Assembly: GCF_900090045.1 (NCBI RefSeq)
Contig: NC_041788.1
Span: 682,001-746,000, forward strand
Reading direction: 5' to 3'
From: Plasmodium malariae
Taxonomy: Eukaryota > Apicomplexa > Aconoidasida > Haemosporida > Plasmodiidae
Length of the DNA stretch: 64,000 nucleotides
Both the position numbers and the translations under genes were made by a program. This document shows positions 11,624-23,384 of the stretch, piece by piece. The notes under the pieces were generated by a model. It saw nothing but the letters and a program-made list of their open reading frames with translations. It was not told where the DNA came from and searched no databases. Position 1 is the stretch's first letter; each line of letters begins with the position of its first letter.

Positions 11624-12996
11624 TTATTCCTTTTCTTTTTTTTTTTCACGTTGTATCCATGACACAGCTATTTTCCTGTTGTCATTTTTTTTTTCGTTAA
11701 CCGTATTCTTTATATTTACCGTTTCAGATTTTTTACCTATGTAATAAAAAACCGTACAAAATGAAAAAAAAAATATTAATTGTTACCATATCCTGGGTAA
11801 CATTCTTCATAAGTATCTGCAAAAATGTTTTGAGTTAAACTATTCTTATTTTCATTTGAAACTTTGCTAGTTGCTCTTCTAAGAATACTTTCAGGCTTAA
11901 ATAAATTTAAGTTATTGTTCATATCATACATTTTATATTCTTCGTTTTTTTCTTTGTCGAGTTCTTCCCTGACTCCTTTTTGCGTTATAATATCATAATT
12001 ATTTTGACTCGTTTTGGTATCTATACCTTTACTGTTATTTACATTACTATTAGTGAAATTGTAAACATTACTTAACAAGTTGGTACTATTTTCTTCTAAA
12101 TTATTATTACTATTACTAGCCGTATCATCACACTTTTTAAAAATGTCAATATCGTCATCATCGTAAATGTGTTCCTCCTTTTTTAAAAGGTTCGTTGTTA
12201 GGGGCCTTTTTGATAACCTTTCACTTTTTTTTTTTTTCCTATTTTCCATATGCCATTTAAAACAAGTATCAATTTCTTCAATAAAAGAGTTTTTTAAGTA
12301 ATATGTATATTTCGTTTTTATATCATCTACATTATATATATATTTAATGGGTACATCATTTTTGTCCACATCCATGCCTATGTTATATTTATAATTAATT
12401 GCGTGAATATTCTTATTATAATTTTTAAATTTCATATTATTCATAATATTATCGTAAATATTTTCAATTTTTTTCTTAAAATGTATGTGGTGTGGATGTT
12501 CATACAAAAAAAAATATTTAAAAATATTTTTTGATTCATCATTCGAAAAGGAAGGTATTTTATTAGAAAAAAGACCACCACTACTACCGATGCCAGTAGT
12601 TCTATTTCCTTTCAATTTTTCCCTTTCTGAACTAATTTTATCAATCAATTTATTTCTTACTTTATTTAATAATAAGAAATCAAGACCCTTTACCAAATGT
12701 GTATGTTCAACATCACCTCCCATAAATTTGGATTCATCAATCGTATTATTTACATTGTTATATAATACACTTGCGTCTTTTACATCTTTTATTATGCCCT
12801 TTCTTCTTTCTGCTGCTCTATCTCTGTACTTTTGCTCCTGTTTTTCTTCATTCTTTTTTTTTTTTATTAAATATTTTTGTTTTCTCTTCAATTTTTTTTC
12901 CTCCTTTAGTAACGCATTATTTTCTTTTTCTTTTTTTTCTCTTTCATAATTATCAAAAACAATACGAAAGTCATTATTTGTTAATTCACCAGACAT
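11624..12996 (-). CDS. RED/IK-like spliceosomal protein, two exons
   Basis: Exons (minus): 12996-11787 and 11736-11624, giving 440 residues, with an unusually short 50-nt GT...AG intron. Residues 56-120 match the RED N-terminal domain: KYRDRAAERRKG, then KFMGGDVEHTHLVKGLDFLLLNKVR, the hallmark of protein RED (IK), a component of the spliceosomal B complex working with SMU1 in other eukaryotes. The motif EECYPGYG near the exon junction corresponds to the AECYPG segment of animal RED. The second exon supplies a basic C-terminus (SWIQREKKKEKE), like the Lys-rich tail of RED. The N-terminus is a Lys/Glu coiled coil. Between the conserved blocks lies an Asn-rich, poorly conserved region. The protein is shorter than animal RED (about 550) because it lacks the RED repeats. 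Without the second exon the frame would stop three codons after the donor. Confidence 0.88.
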
Positions 12997-14242
12997 ATTT
13001 TTTAGTGTATATATTTAAAAAAAAAAAAAAAAAAAAAAAGGGGCGAAAAAGGAAAATCACAAAATAGTTATATAAAATAACAGTGTGTTCTCACGGCGCC
13101 TTCAAAAATGATACAAACAAAATTAACGAAGGTTAATAAAGTCCTTAAATGACAAAATAGTGAAATTGTGAAATAGTAATATAATAAAAATAGGAAGTGA
13201 AGCCTCTTTATATGAATCAGTGTGTAATAACTCAAAGATTTAAAAAAAAAAAACGAAAAAATATAATAAAAATGAAATTGTCATATGTGAATAAGCAAAT
13301 GTTTTTTTTTTTTATTAAAGAGGATCATTAATTTTATATTTAATTTTCACATTTTCTAATCCACAAACTTCCCTTCAGTGACATGAAGAAATAATGATTT
13401 AAAAGAATGTCCTATTTTTATAAAAAAAAGTTCTGAAGCAATGCACTTCTTTCTAATATGTAAAATACAAAAATGCTTACAAAGAAGTGTAAAACTCGTA
13501 TTCATACAAATGCTTTCAACCTCCTCAAAAGAGAACCACTGTCAAGAAGTGTTAACACATATATTAAATTCGTATGTATGCATATATATATGGGTATATC
13601 ATAATATGGAATTAAATCGAAAAAGGTAGAGGGAATAAAAAACACCATATATATGCCTAACCTATTTTGAAGAGCGACTAATATTTAAGTAAAAGAAAAT
13701 AAAATCTTCTGTATTGTATAAATTACAGTTTATAAAGAAAATTTATTTCAAATTGTACACAAACATAATATGTATTATATTATTGTACATAATATCTGTT
13801 CAAATTTAAAACAAGAAAATTGACATAAAAAAAAAAAGGAAAAGAAAAAAAATGTAAAACACATTTATTTTTACAAATTATCTCATTAAAATATTATATA
13901 TATATGCGGAACTGATTTGTTTTATAGAACATATATTTTTTTTTTTTTATCCTATTTATATCCCTTGGAAAACCTGATATATTAACATTTTATCCAAAAA
14001 AAATGTAATAAAATTTGCCTTTTATTTAAAGGATTTTATTTATAATGGCGAAGCACTAATAAAATTAAATTAATATTTTATTTTGCTATTTCCTTTGGCT
14101 TTTCCTTATTATTTCAAATTTTATTAACTACATGAATTATTACATAGTCGAGCTATCGTTTCTTTGTCGTATACGTTTTCACATATTTTGATTAGCTTAA
14201 TGGGAATTATGTTACGTATGTACGAAACATTTGTATGCAGTA

Positions 14243-14273
<31 letters not shown>

Positions 14274-14451
14274 TATATATGCATAATTACATAGTTGCAT
14301 TATCCATTAAAATAAAATTTAAGAATACATTAAAGTAGTATGATCTATATCATTAATTAGCGATCTTGAATAATTCTCCAAATGATAGCTATACATACAT
14401 AATGTATAGAAATATTTTAAAAAATAATGAAATGAGATCTTATAAAAAAGG
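12997..14451. other. Divergent intergenic region
   Basis: Shared upstream region of the RED gene (-) and the snRNP gene (+), so it probably holds both promoters. Poly-A tracts lie at 13018-13039 and short TA runs near 14243-14280. No open frame with coding character. Confidence 0.65.
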
Positions 14452-16503
14452 ATGAATAGCAAAACGGTAAACAATGCAAACAATAATAAGGGGACTATTG
14501 AACCTTTCACGAATTCAAACATACATCCGATACCTAGTGATATTCATAACAGTTCGCAGAATCAACTAATAAATAAAACAACTAATAATAGAAATAATAG
14601 CACAAACAACGTACAAAATGAAAATTTCATACTTTTAAATTCGAATTATTGTAGTGTAGATATGCAGAATAAAGGAAATAATATTACCAATGAAAGTTAT
14701 ATCAAATTGGAGCAAAATTATAATGGGGATATTACGAATGCTAATAATTTTACCCCCAATAATGATAGTACTAAAAGAAATTCCATACCCTCAAACGGCA
14801 CAGGAAATGCAGATAACATTGAAACTCTGAATAATTCGAATAATATGAACAGTTCAGGTAATTCCAGTGCAACTGTAAATTTAAATACGAGTGCAAATTC
14901 AAATTCATGTGCAGATCCAAATGCGAATGTAAATCCAGATGAAAATGCCAATACTAATAATATTATAAATAATTCTCATAATAACGCAAATTATAATATG
15001 AATCCAAATTGCAATCCAAATATGAATTACAATATGCACGGAAAAGCAATGGGTAATGCAAAGACAATGTATAGCCAGTATCCAGTAAATATGAATGCAC
15101 TAATGAATATGTATCCAAATAATGATAATATGCCAAATCCTTTACGAATGCCTATGTATCCAACACAGCAAAATATAGTATATAATAATAATATGAATTT
15201 TATGAATAGTAAAGCATATTTAAAACACCTAAAGTATAATAAAGTAATTACTGCTGATCCAAGCATACAGCCAAATGAAACATTATACGTAAAAAATTTA
15301 AATGATAGAATTAAATCTGAAGAAATGAAAAAAAGCTTAAAAGATCTATTCAAACAATATGGAGTAATTGAAGATTTAATAGTTATGAAATCCTTTTGGA
15401 GAAAGGGACAAGCGTGGATTGTTTATGACAATATTGAAAGTTCAACAAAAGCATTAAATGCATTACAAGGATTTGTACTATTCGGAAAAATAATGCAAAT
15501 AAATTATTCTCATAACAAAAGTGACATACATTCAAAAAGAGATGGTACATTTGTTGAAAGATCAAAACAGCCAAAAAAACCAAAACAAATACTTGAACGA
15601 GAGCAAAGACAAAAAGAAATTTTTGAGAGAATGCATAGGAGTTATTTGGAAATGCAAATGAAAAATTTTAATATAATGAATAATATTGAAATAGAAAAAA
15701 AACAGAAAATTGATTTAAGTCAAATGGATAAACAAGCATTAATTGCAAAAGCCCAAGCAAAAGCATATGAAGAAAAAAATAAAAAAAAAGGCGAAGATTT
15801 GTCAAAAAGAAATAATATTAATAATAATAATAATATGTATCATCCACCTTTTTACCCTATGAACAACTTCGTGCCTATACAAAGTAATGTAGTAATAGCA
15901 TGCAAAATTTTATTTGTCGAAAATGTTGTAGAAAATGTTAACACTCAAGCTTTCAATGATTTATTTAAAAATTTTGCTGGATTTATTGAAGCTAGAATTA
16001 TTCCACAAAGAAATGTTGCCTTTGTTGACTATTCTGACGAAGCAGCAGCAACCTATGCAATGAAAGGTAATAAGATCAGAAAAACAATTTGCGCAAACCA
16101 TTGTTCTAGTATTACATAGAATATATATACCTATAAATATGTGCACGTGCGCTTGAATGTATGTGTACTTATATATAATATCCCCATCCATAGAAACCGA
16201 TATTATATACAATACGTATATATTTTAAAATTCTCCAAAAAAAAAGAAAATTAAATTAAGTTAATACACAAAAAATACTATAAAAAAAATTGTTCTAACA
16301 TTGAAAAATGTTTATTAAAATAAAAAAAAAGAAAATATATTATCGTCGATTTTTGGGCGTATATGTTCATGTACGATATATATATTATGTGCATTTTGCA
16401 TATTTATTTCATCTCAATTTTTTTTATATATTTTTCATTTGCAGCTTTACAAAATTATGAATTACAAGGATCCAAATTAAAAATATCATATGCCAAAAGA
16501 TAA
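14452..16503 (+). CDS. U1A/U2B''-type snRNP protein, two RRMs, two exons
   Basis: Exons 14452-16066 and 16445-16503 (378-nt GT...AG intron, phase 1), giving 557 residues. RRM1 spans about residues 274-358: RNP2-like TLYVKNL, then KDLFKQYGVIEDLIVMKS and RNP1-like KGQAWIVYDN, the GQA(F/W) signature of the U1A/U2B''/SNF family. A Lys-rich linker follows. RRM2 starts near residue 484 (KILFVENV ... NVAFVDYSDE) and is completed only by the second exon, which adds ALQNYELQGSKLKISYAKR, matching the SNF-family C-terminus (ALQGFKI...MKISFAKK). The first 250 residues are an Asn-rich extension with NPN-like repeats, absent from the 225-282-residue human homologues. The family binds stem-loops of U1 or U2 snRNA; which one here cannot be decided. 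It converges on the RRP40 gene with only 74 bp between stop codons. Confidence 0.9.
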
Positions 16504-16577
16504 TTCAGTTAAATGTATAAGTAACTTACAACCATCAAGAAGTGTATCCTCCTTACATACATGCGTATTTTATTTTT

Positions 16578-16729
16578 TTATGTAGCTTTTTTACGTAAGT
16601 TATTAATAGACTTCCATAAAACATCCATCTAAAAGAAGAAAAAACCATAAAAAATATTTATAAACGTAAATAATTCTTTCAGCTGTAAATATGCAAATGG
16701 GGAAAATGGGAGAATGAAACAAAAAAGAC

Positions 16730-16760
<31 letters not shown>

Positions 16761-17732
16761 AACGAAAAAAAATAAAATAAAATAAAACATTTCATAATTT
16801 TCCCATGGTGTGTCAGATTACTCTGTTCAAAAGTGTGTAAACTGCGAAAAGTATACCTGTGTTTTAGTCATCCCATAGGAGTACCGCAGAGCGCTGTGTA
16901 TCATATTAGTTTCCTGCGGATCATCCGTTTTAACCCATACTCTAACAAAAAAAAAAAAAGAAAAGAAAAGGTATGCATCTATATATGCGTGCTTACATAC
17001 ATGTACTCGCCTGTACAAATAAACGAAAAAGGAAATGTTTTAATCGGTCACATGTGAATGCCTGCGTACATGCATACACATACATTCGTCACTAATGTCA
17101 TATACATAAATTATATATTTTGTCCCATATAACCTTCCATTATGACCAATTGCTATTTCGTAATTAATATCTTTCCCAATTAAATCTAATATATAACACC
17201 TGTCTCCTATTAAGCTTTTTGAGTAAGAAATATTAACTGGAAATAAAAAGCCATCTACTAATTCCCCCAAATAATTCTCATAATTTATCCATGATTTTAC
17301 ATCTGCTGAATTAATACAGCTAGCAACAACACTATTATTATCCAAATTAATTTTTTCCACTATCATATATAGCAATGTACCGTTCATTAAGTTAGGAAAA
17401 CTACTTTTTGTAGCATACTTAAAACTCTCAATTTTGTGTATAATACATTCACAGTTACAATTGATATCCATAATATAATAATCTAGCTTCTTTGATTTTA
17501 CTATACCTATTACTAGATCACCTACTTTGGGTATATACTTGTGGCTTTTGTTCATTATATCATATTTATAAGGATAATATGGTGTTTTTAACAAGATCCC
17601 TGAACATTTACTTCTGTATATGCTGTCATACTCACTGTCATGAATTTTCTCAAAATTATTTTCATTAATTTTATTTATTTTATTTTTCTCAACATTAACA
17701 TAATCCCCGCTTATAAAAACAGTATCTTCCAT
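16578..17732 (-). CDS. RRP40: Exosome cap protein RRP40 (EXOSC3), three exons
   Basis: Exons (minus): 17732-17134, 16941-16857 and 16628-16578, giving 244 residues (human 275). All introns are GT...AG and frames are continuous. Residues about 65-150 form the S1 domain (YIPKVGDLVIGIVKSKKLDY, cf. GDHVIGIVTAKSGD), followed by a KH domain with the family GxNG turn completed across the first junction (IGHNGR|VWVKTDD). Exon 3 encodes the last helix (MDVLWKSINNLRKKAT). RRP40 is one of three RNA-binding cap subunits of the nuclear and cytoplasmic exosome, feeding RNA into the core for 3'-5' degradation and rRNA processing. The frame is open upstream to 17852, but that extension is hydrophobic and low-complexity; the ATG at 17732 gives a normal family N-terminus. 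Confidence 0.92.
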
Positions 17733-18595
17733 TTTCTTCTTTTTCACAAGTATACAAATAGGCAAAAATAGGATGATTCCTGTTATACAGAAGTACATAT
17801 ATGTATATGCAATAAATATATGTACGTACATATATATATTGTAAAATATCATAAATATAATATTTATTTATTTTTTATTTTACAATTATATGAAGTTTTC
17901 TTAAAATTTTTTTTTTTTTTTTTTGGATTTTTTATGTATAAATGAGGAATAAAGAAAAAAAAAAAATAGCGAACCATTTGGTACCAGATGTACTTAGAAA
18001 CCTTTTAGCAAAATGAAAAAATAAAGAATCTGTCAAAATGGTAAATTCAGTGAACCATTAAACAAAAATTAAGCAACGTTTCTCAACATCGTGCCAAATT
18101 GAACAGTATACGTATTATAATAATATCTGTATAACGTATATACATATATATACGTATATATGGAAAAATAGTGCCTATGCAAAGATAAATTTTTCCCCTC
18201 TTTTTATACTACTTTTCTCTTCAGTATAATGAAGAATTCTTTTCTGTGTCACTTTTAAAATTATATTTGAAGTTTCTAAGAAAAGTACTTTAAAAATTCT
18301 GCGTTTATAATTTTAAAAAAGCTATTATCAATTATCTTCAGCATTTACTTTGCTTTATGTCCTTTTGTGACACAAAAATTCATAAAAAAAAAATGAAAAA
18401 AGAAAAATGAGCTAAAAGCATAAAAAATTATAAAATTTTCCTTTTCAGTAGTAAATAAAGCGATGTAGATATGACATAAAAGCAAAAAGTTCACTGTGAT
18501 TCACCTGATACATATGTGAATATATACAATATATATATTCATATATATATCCTGTATTAATGTTTTAACCTTTCAAATATTTTATGCAGTTGTAT

Positions 18596-18651
<56 letters not shown>

Positions 18652-18861
18652 CTACGTGACTATAGGAACCGTTCACGTAAATGTGGGAACAGCAATTGTC
18701 TCTTTGGAATCCCCTTTTCTGACGTCTTCCACCCCCTGTTTACGTCTTAATATCATTATCTCATTTGTTATCGTGTCCTTGTATGCCTTTTATTTAGTTA
18801 CATTATCCTCCGTCTCCCAGAAACCCCTATTTAATGTACTATTCTGAAAAGTGTATACACA
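17733..18861. other. Divergent intergenic region
   Basis: Between the RRP40 (-) and UTP6 (+) starts, so likely promoter DNA for both. It contains a (TA)n microsatellite at about 18599-18650, followed by a conspicuously less AT-rich block (18650-18850) just before the UTP6 start, discussed in the findings. Confidence 0.65.
18599..18650. repeat. (TA)n microsatellite
   Basis: Roughly 24 uninterrupted TA dinucleotides upstream of UTP6. Confidence 0.9.
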
Positions 18862-21621
18862 ATGATGAACAAGGTATGTAAATTTTTGGATAATATGGTT
18901 TACGAGTTTAACGACTTGCAGAGGAAAGGCATATTTACAGAAAATGAAATAAGAGCAATTGCAAATAAAAGAAGACATCACGAATACTCAATTGTTGGTA
19001 CCTCTTCTTTATTAATTAACTTCATTTTATATTTAGAATTTGAGATGAACCTAGAAAGTTTAAGGGAAAAGAGAAAGTCAGAAAAAAAAGATCAACTAAC
19101 AGAGGAAATTCAAGAGTATAATATACTGATAAAAAGTCACCATTGTGAGTACATTAATTTAAAAAAAGAAATGAAAAAGGAAAAATGTGCCAAGAAATGG
19201 AAAAATATAAAAAAGTCATTACATAAAATTGAAAATGATATTAAACATTATAAAAATTGCATCTTAAAAATTGAAAAGAAACTAGAAAAATTATTACAAT
19301 ATAGTTTATCAGATAACTCTTTATCAAAAAGGATAATTAAAATTTTTCAATCATGTTTAAAAAAACATTATAATAATATTCTAGTATGGTTACATTATTT
19401 TAACTTTTGCTTTATAAAGCACAAAAAAGATGAATTAGAAAATGCTATATTGCATAGTCTAAAATATCATATGAAGAATGAATTAATATGGTTATTTTAC
19501 CTTTACTATTTTTATACTATACGAAAAAATATACTTTATACAAGGAAGTTGTATGCAAGGGCTATCTTATTTGTACCTAGTAGCCTTTGTCTAAACATAC
19601 TATATTTTAATATAGAATTTGATATACTTTTTAAATTATTAGAAAACTTTAGGCAGAAAGAAGATAATTCGAATAACAAGTTTGGGAAATTTAATGAATT
19701 TTGTAGAAATGAGAGGAAAAGAGAAGCAGGAAATGATGAAACTGTTGGAAGGACGAATAAGGACCTTCTAAAAATAAACATCGATGAAAATAACGACGCG
19801 AATGAGCATATAGACAAGGAAAGCAATGAGGACGAATCTACTACTATTAAAGACGAAGAAAAATATGGCCTAGACGTAGTAATATTTTTAGCAAAAAGAT
19901 ACCTTAAAACTTTTCAGAAAGATAAAAGCAATTTATATATTTTCATAGTTATACTTTTAAATGTGTATTTAAAAATGGAAAAAAATAAATGGATCAATAA
20001 TTACATTCTTCAGTATCAAGATTTTAAAAATTTAGTTTTTGATTCAATAGAAATGTATAAACTTGAGCAACCATGTTTTTATTACTATTTATTCATTAAT
20101 AAATGTGTGCGTAAGGGAAATTTAGACTTTTATCAAGATAACGATTTTCTCTTTTTAAAAAATAATTACTACACCAATTACAGTAATAATTTTTTTAAAA
20201 ATTGCTCTAAAAACAATATTCTTCACACATATTTCAACGCAACTGAAATAAACAGTTTACTGCTTGATCTGTTTAACTCCCTTAATAATGACCTTATGAT
20301 ATATTTATTTTGCTTACTACTTACGAACATATTTTATACGTTCAATGATTATAACAACATTTCCGACGTTTTTAAAATAGACGTTTCTAATAGTGTAAAA
20401 TTACCCCATGAGGAGAACTCCGTGGCTAAATTGACAGATATTACACTTGATGAAATAGAACAGGATAAACAAAAAGAACAAAGCAATGAATGCAAAAGCA
20501 ATAAGAATATACTGTTTTATATGAACGATCCCGTATTAACAAGTCATGAGAAATTAAAAATTTTTCAATTTTTAAAGGATGAAATATTTTTGTGTGGTAA
20601 TTATAAATTTGATAGAATTAATACAGAATATATAAAAGAAAGAGACGCAGGTACTTATCATTTTTTACATAAGCTAAATTTTTTTGCGTGTGTATGTTTA
20701 TTTGAAAACAGGCATTCTCAAGTAAGTAAAAATAATCTCATTTACGATGTTGACGAAATTGGTAGAAACTGTGATATTCTCTCATCAATGCTTTACTTTT
20801 CCTTATTTAACAAGAAAAACCTCGAAATGAGTAAGATGAAAAAGAAGCGACCTCACGTAGTTGATCAAATTCTTATAACACAACATTGTCAAAACAAAAA
20901 ACGGAAAATGACACCCACTCTCCTGAGGAAGGAACACAACGAACTAAACAATAAGGTAATGAACTCTCATCTTAAAATGAAGGCAGCCAATTGTAAAAAT
21001 GTTTATGAAAGTGATAGCGATAATATGAGTATAAGTGAAAGTGAAAGTGGGGGTGAAAATGAAAGCGGAGGTGAAAGTGAAAGCGGAGGTGAAAGTGAAA
21101 ACGGAGGTGAAAGTGAAAGCGGAGGTGAAAGTGAAAGCGAAGATAGAAGCGAATGTAAAAACCAATGTAGTGGCGCAAGTGGAAGCGAAAGTAAAAGCAA
21201 AGATGAAAATGAAAGTGAAATCCAAAGTGCAGTTGAAAGTGGTAGCGAAGGAGATAATCAAAGGAGAAAACTGAATGAGGAGGACAAAAGTACCGAAGGA
21301 AAAATGGAACTGAGTGGAAATAAAACGAATTTTTTAAAAGAAAACAAAGTACCCGAAAAAGAAGTTTTTATTATCGATGAATTGCTTTTGTTACTTAGTA
21401 AAGAAATTGAAACATTTGTAAAAATAGCCATTTTAAAGTGTATCTTAAACTTAATTATATTTTTAAATAATGAGGACATAAAACACTACTTAACTAGGGC
21501 AGTCGCAGAAGAGTATGAAAAAATAAGGAAAAAACCACTAAACAGCTTGACAAAAAATGAAGTAAATAATTTAATCCATTTGTATAAAAAAGTGTATAAT
21601 GATGAACTTAAAGCAATATAA
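18862..21621 (+). CDS. UTP6: U3 snoRNP-associated protein UTP6
   Basis: Single exon, 919 codons. The N-terminal ~75 residues match the UTP6 family: DNMVYEFNDLQRKGIFTENE, then EIRAIANKRRHHEYSIVG and a basic helix, equivalent to human ...LEELERIGLFTRAEIRAIIKKRTDFEYKL. Residues 170-260 (ILVWLHYFNFC, ELIWLFYLYYFYTIRKN, RKLYARAILFVPSS) resemble HAT helical repeats, the scaffold of UTP6 in the UTP-B complex of the small-subunit processome, which acts on 18S pre-rRNA in the nucleolus. It is longer than the ~600-residue human protein because of Asn/Asp/Glu insertions and a GESESG hexapeptide repeat (21035-21140). ATG ATG doublet at the start; the first is chosen. Confidence 0.87.
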   Translation: MMNKVCKFLDNMVYEFNDLQRKGIFTENEIRAIANKRRHHEYSIVGTSSLLINFILYLEFEMNLESLREKRKSEKKDQLTEEIQEYNILIKSHHCEYINLKKEMKKEKCAKKWKNIKKSLHKIENDIKHYKNCILKIEKKLEKLLQYSLSDNSLSKRIIKIFQSCLKKHYNNILVWLHYFNFCFIKHKKDELENAILHSLKYHMKNELIWLFYLYYFYTIRKNILYTRKLYARAILFVPSSLCLNILYFNIEFDILFKLLENFRQKEDNSNNKFGKFNEFCRNERKREAGNDETVGRTNKDLLKINIDENNDANEHIDKESNEDESTTIKDEEKYGLDVVIFLAKRYLKTFQKDKSNLYIFIVILLNVYLKMEKNKWINNYILQYQDFKNLVFDSIEMYKLEQPCFYYYLFINKCVRKGNLDFYQDNDFLFLKNNYYTNYSNNFFKNCSKNNILHTYFNATEINSLLLDLFNSLNNDLMIYLFCLLLTNIFYTFNDYNNISDVFKIDVSNSVKLPHEENSVAKLTDITLDEIEQDKQKEQSNECKSNKNILFYMNDPVLTSHEKLKIFQFLKDEIFLCGNYKFDRINTEYIKERDAGTYHFLHKLNFFACVCLFENRHSQVSKNNLIYDVDEIGRNCDILSSMLYFSLFNKKNLEMSKMKKKRPHVVDQILITQHCQNKKRKMTPTLLRKEHNELNNKVMNSHLKMKAANCKNVYESDSDNMSISESESGGENESGGESESGGESENGGESESGGESESEDRSECKNQCSGASGSESKSKDENESEIQSAVESGSEGDNQRRKLNEEDKSTEGKMELSGNKTNFLKENKVPEKEVFIIDELLLLLSKEIETFVKIAILKCILNLIIFLNNEDIKHYLTRAVAEEYEKIRKKPLNSLTKNEVNNLIHLYKKVYNDELKAI
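21035..21140 (+). repeat. 18-bp coding repeat (GGESES) in UTP6
   Basis: About six tandem 18-bp units with small changes encode Gly-Gly-Glu-Ser-Glu-Ser/Asn, an acidic Ser-rich spacer with possible casein-kinase-2-type sites. Antisense frames over it appear as repetitive Leu/Ser/Phe/His open frames and are shadows. Confidence 0.85.
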
Positions 21622-22214
21622 ATCTTTGTTGCAAAAAAGGATGTGTGTGCCTTATTATAATACAATATTACTTCTTATTGTAGCACATACAATTGCGTCT
21701 TTTCCTGTTATATAATTGCATAAAAAAAAAATAAAATAAATAATAGTAATATTAATAGTAGTAGTAATGATAATAAAATAACTTATGTTGTTGATAACGC
21801 TTTTCATACATTTTTTCAAATTTTAAAATTTTTACGTAAAAAAAGAAAAAAAAAAATTCCCATCATTGCGCCACTCCTTTCAGCAAAATATAAATTTTTA
21901 AAAAATGTATTAATAAAAAATTACATACATTTGAATTATATAAGCAGAATAAAAAAATTACAAGTTTAAATAATAAAAACGAGCTACATTAGTTTTCGAA
22001 ACAGTCAATGCATATCAAGTTGAAGAATGAATAACTGTTTGCTTGAAGATGAAATTAGTAAGAATTTACAAAAAAAAAAAAAAATAAAATAAAATAAAAA
22101 ATTCTTACAAGTCTGAACATATATAAGCCAAACACTACATACCTATCTTCATGTCTATATAACACCAAGCATGATTAACTGGTTTAAAAAAAATATCTAT
22201 ACATACTGGTGTTA
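21622..22214. other. Convergent intergenic region
   Basis: Region between the UTP6 and DNAJC8-like 3' ends. Poly-A tracts and AT-rich DNA only. Confidence 0.7.
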
Positions 22215-23384
22215 TCATTTTTTTCTTCTTTTCTTATGCATATTACTTTGCTCGTTGTTGCTAATAGGAAGTTTTTTCAATTTCTTCTTTTCTTCTTCTG
22301 TTCGTTCTTCTTTCTTTTTACTTACATTTTTATATAACTGAAATTCTTTCTCACTTTTCAAATTTTCCTTTTTAAAATTTTTCCAACTATTTACCCGTTC
22401 GTCTTGTCCTTCAACCCATAATTTTCTTTCTTTTTCTTTTTTTAACTCCTCCTGCATTTTTTCTTCCTCTTTTTCCTGAGCATATCTCAGATTGGCTAGT
22501 TTACATTTTTGAGCATATTCTATTTTCTCCTTTTGTTCTTTTAGTAAAATTTCACATTCTTCATTAATTAGCTGTTTCACCTCCTTACTAATTTCATATT
22601 CGTCTTCTTTTTGGTTTAAATACTCACCTATTTCGTTTTTTTTCTTTTTTAAATTTAATTTTTTTATTATGTTTTTTTTGGCTATTTCGTAGACACTCTT
22701 ATATTGATCTTTAATATCATCTTTTTTTAATTCTTCATATGCTTTATTTAAAATATGAAACGCTTCACTAGCTTTTTCAATCTTACATTTATCAGGATGA
22801 ATGAGGACAGATAATCTTCTATATTTACTTTTTATTATCTCCATATTTATATTTTCGCATATCTCAAAGATTTCAAACGGTGAGCTATTTTTATTAGCTA
22901 ATATTCTTCTTATCTCCTTTTGTGCATCTCCTTTATTTAATTTTTTCTCCCCATCTTGGTTGTTATCCTTTGTTGTGGAAACATTTTCTATGTCTTTTAA
23001 GAAGTCATCAAACAATTCGTTCAATTTATCTTCATTTACTTCTTCTATTTCTTCCTTTTCAGTACTTACATTATTATTATCAATCCCGCTAAATGAGTTA
23101 TTATCACTTTCGTTATTATTTTTGGATGTACCCTTCTCGCTATTTGCAATATTATCTACTCCTTTATTACTCTTATCACAATTTGTTACTATTCTTCCTA
23201 ATGGGTTACTTATATTACCACTATTCGATGAATTGCCATTTTTCTCCTTACTATCACTACTTATATGAATTTCCACATTTTTCCCATTCCCATCGTTCCC
23301 CTGAGTAATTTCATTTTTTAGAATATTCTCCATATGTAATCCTTCATCTTGTAGCTTTTTTTCTATAGTTTTTGGTTCATCCAT
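22215..23384 (-). CDS. DNAJC8/SPF31-like J-domain protein
   Basis: Single exon, 389 codons. The J domain spans about residues 170-240 (SPFEIFEICENINMEIIKSK, then YRRLSVLIHPDK with HPD at 195-197, then EAFHILNKAYEEL). The downstream Lys/Glu-rich helical region ends with DERVNSWKNFKKE, matching GRVDSWRNFQ of human DNAJC8, a J protein associated with the spliceosome and SR-protein kinase in animals. The first 150 residues are Asn/Ser/Glu-rich and Plasmodium-specific. There is no signal peptide or PEXEL-like motif near the N-terminus, arguing against an exported J protein. The start is the only ATG preceding the conserved frame, with a poly-T (minus: poly-A) tract immediately upstream. Confidence 0.88.
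   Translation of the reverse strand: MDEPKTIEKKLQDEGLHMENILKNEITQGNDGNGKNVEIHISSDSKEKNGNSSNSGNISNPLGRIVTNCDKSNKGVDNIANSEKGTSKNNNESDNNSFSGIDNNNVSTEKEEIEEVNEDKLNELFDDFLKDIENVSTTKDNNQDGEKKLNKGDAQKEIRRILANKNSSPFEIFEICENINMEIIKSKYRRLSVLIHPDKCKIEKASEAFHILNKAYEELKKDDIKDQYKSVYEIAKKNIIKKLNLKKKKNEIGEYLNQKEDEYEISKEVKQLINEECEILLKEQKEKIEYAQKCKLANLRYAQEKEEEKMQEELKKEKERKLWVEGQDERVNSWKNFKKENLKSEKEFQLYKNVSKKKEERTEEEKKKLKKLPISNNEQSNMHKKRRKK

Noticed and set aside
18584..18847. 87-codon plus-strand frame before UTP6
   Set aside because: Its start lies in the TA microsatellite, giving a Tyr-Ile run. The later part is unusual in composition and kept as a possible RNA or UTR instead of a gene.
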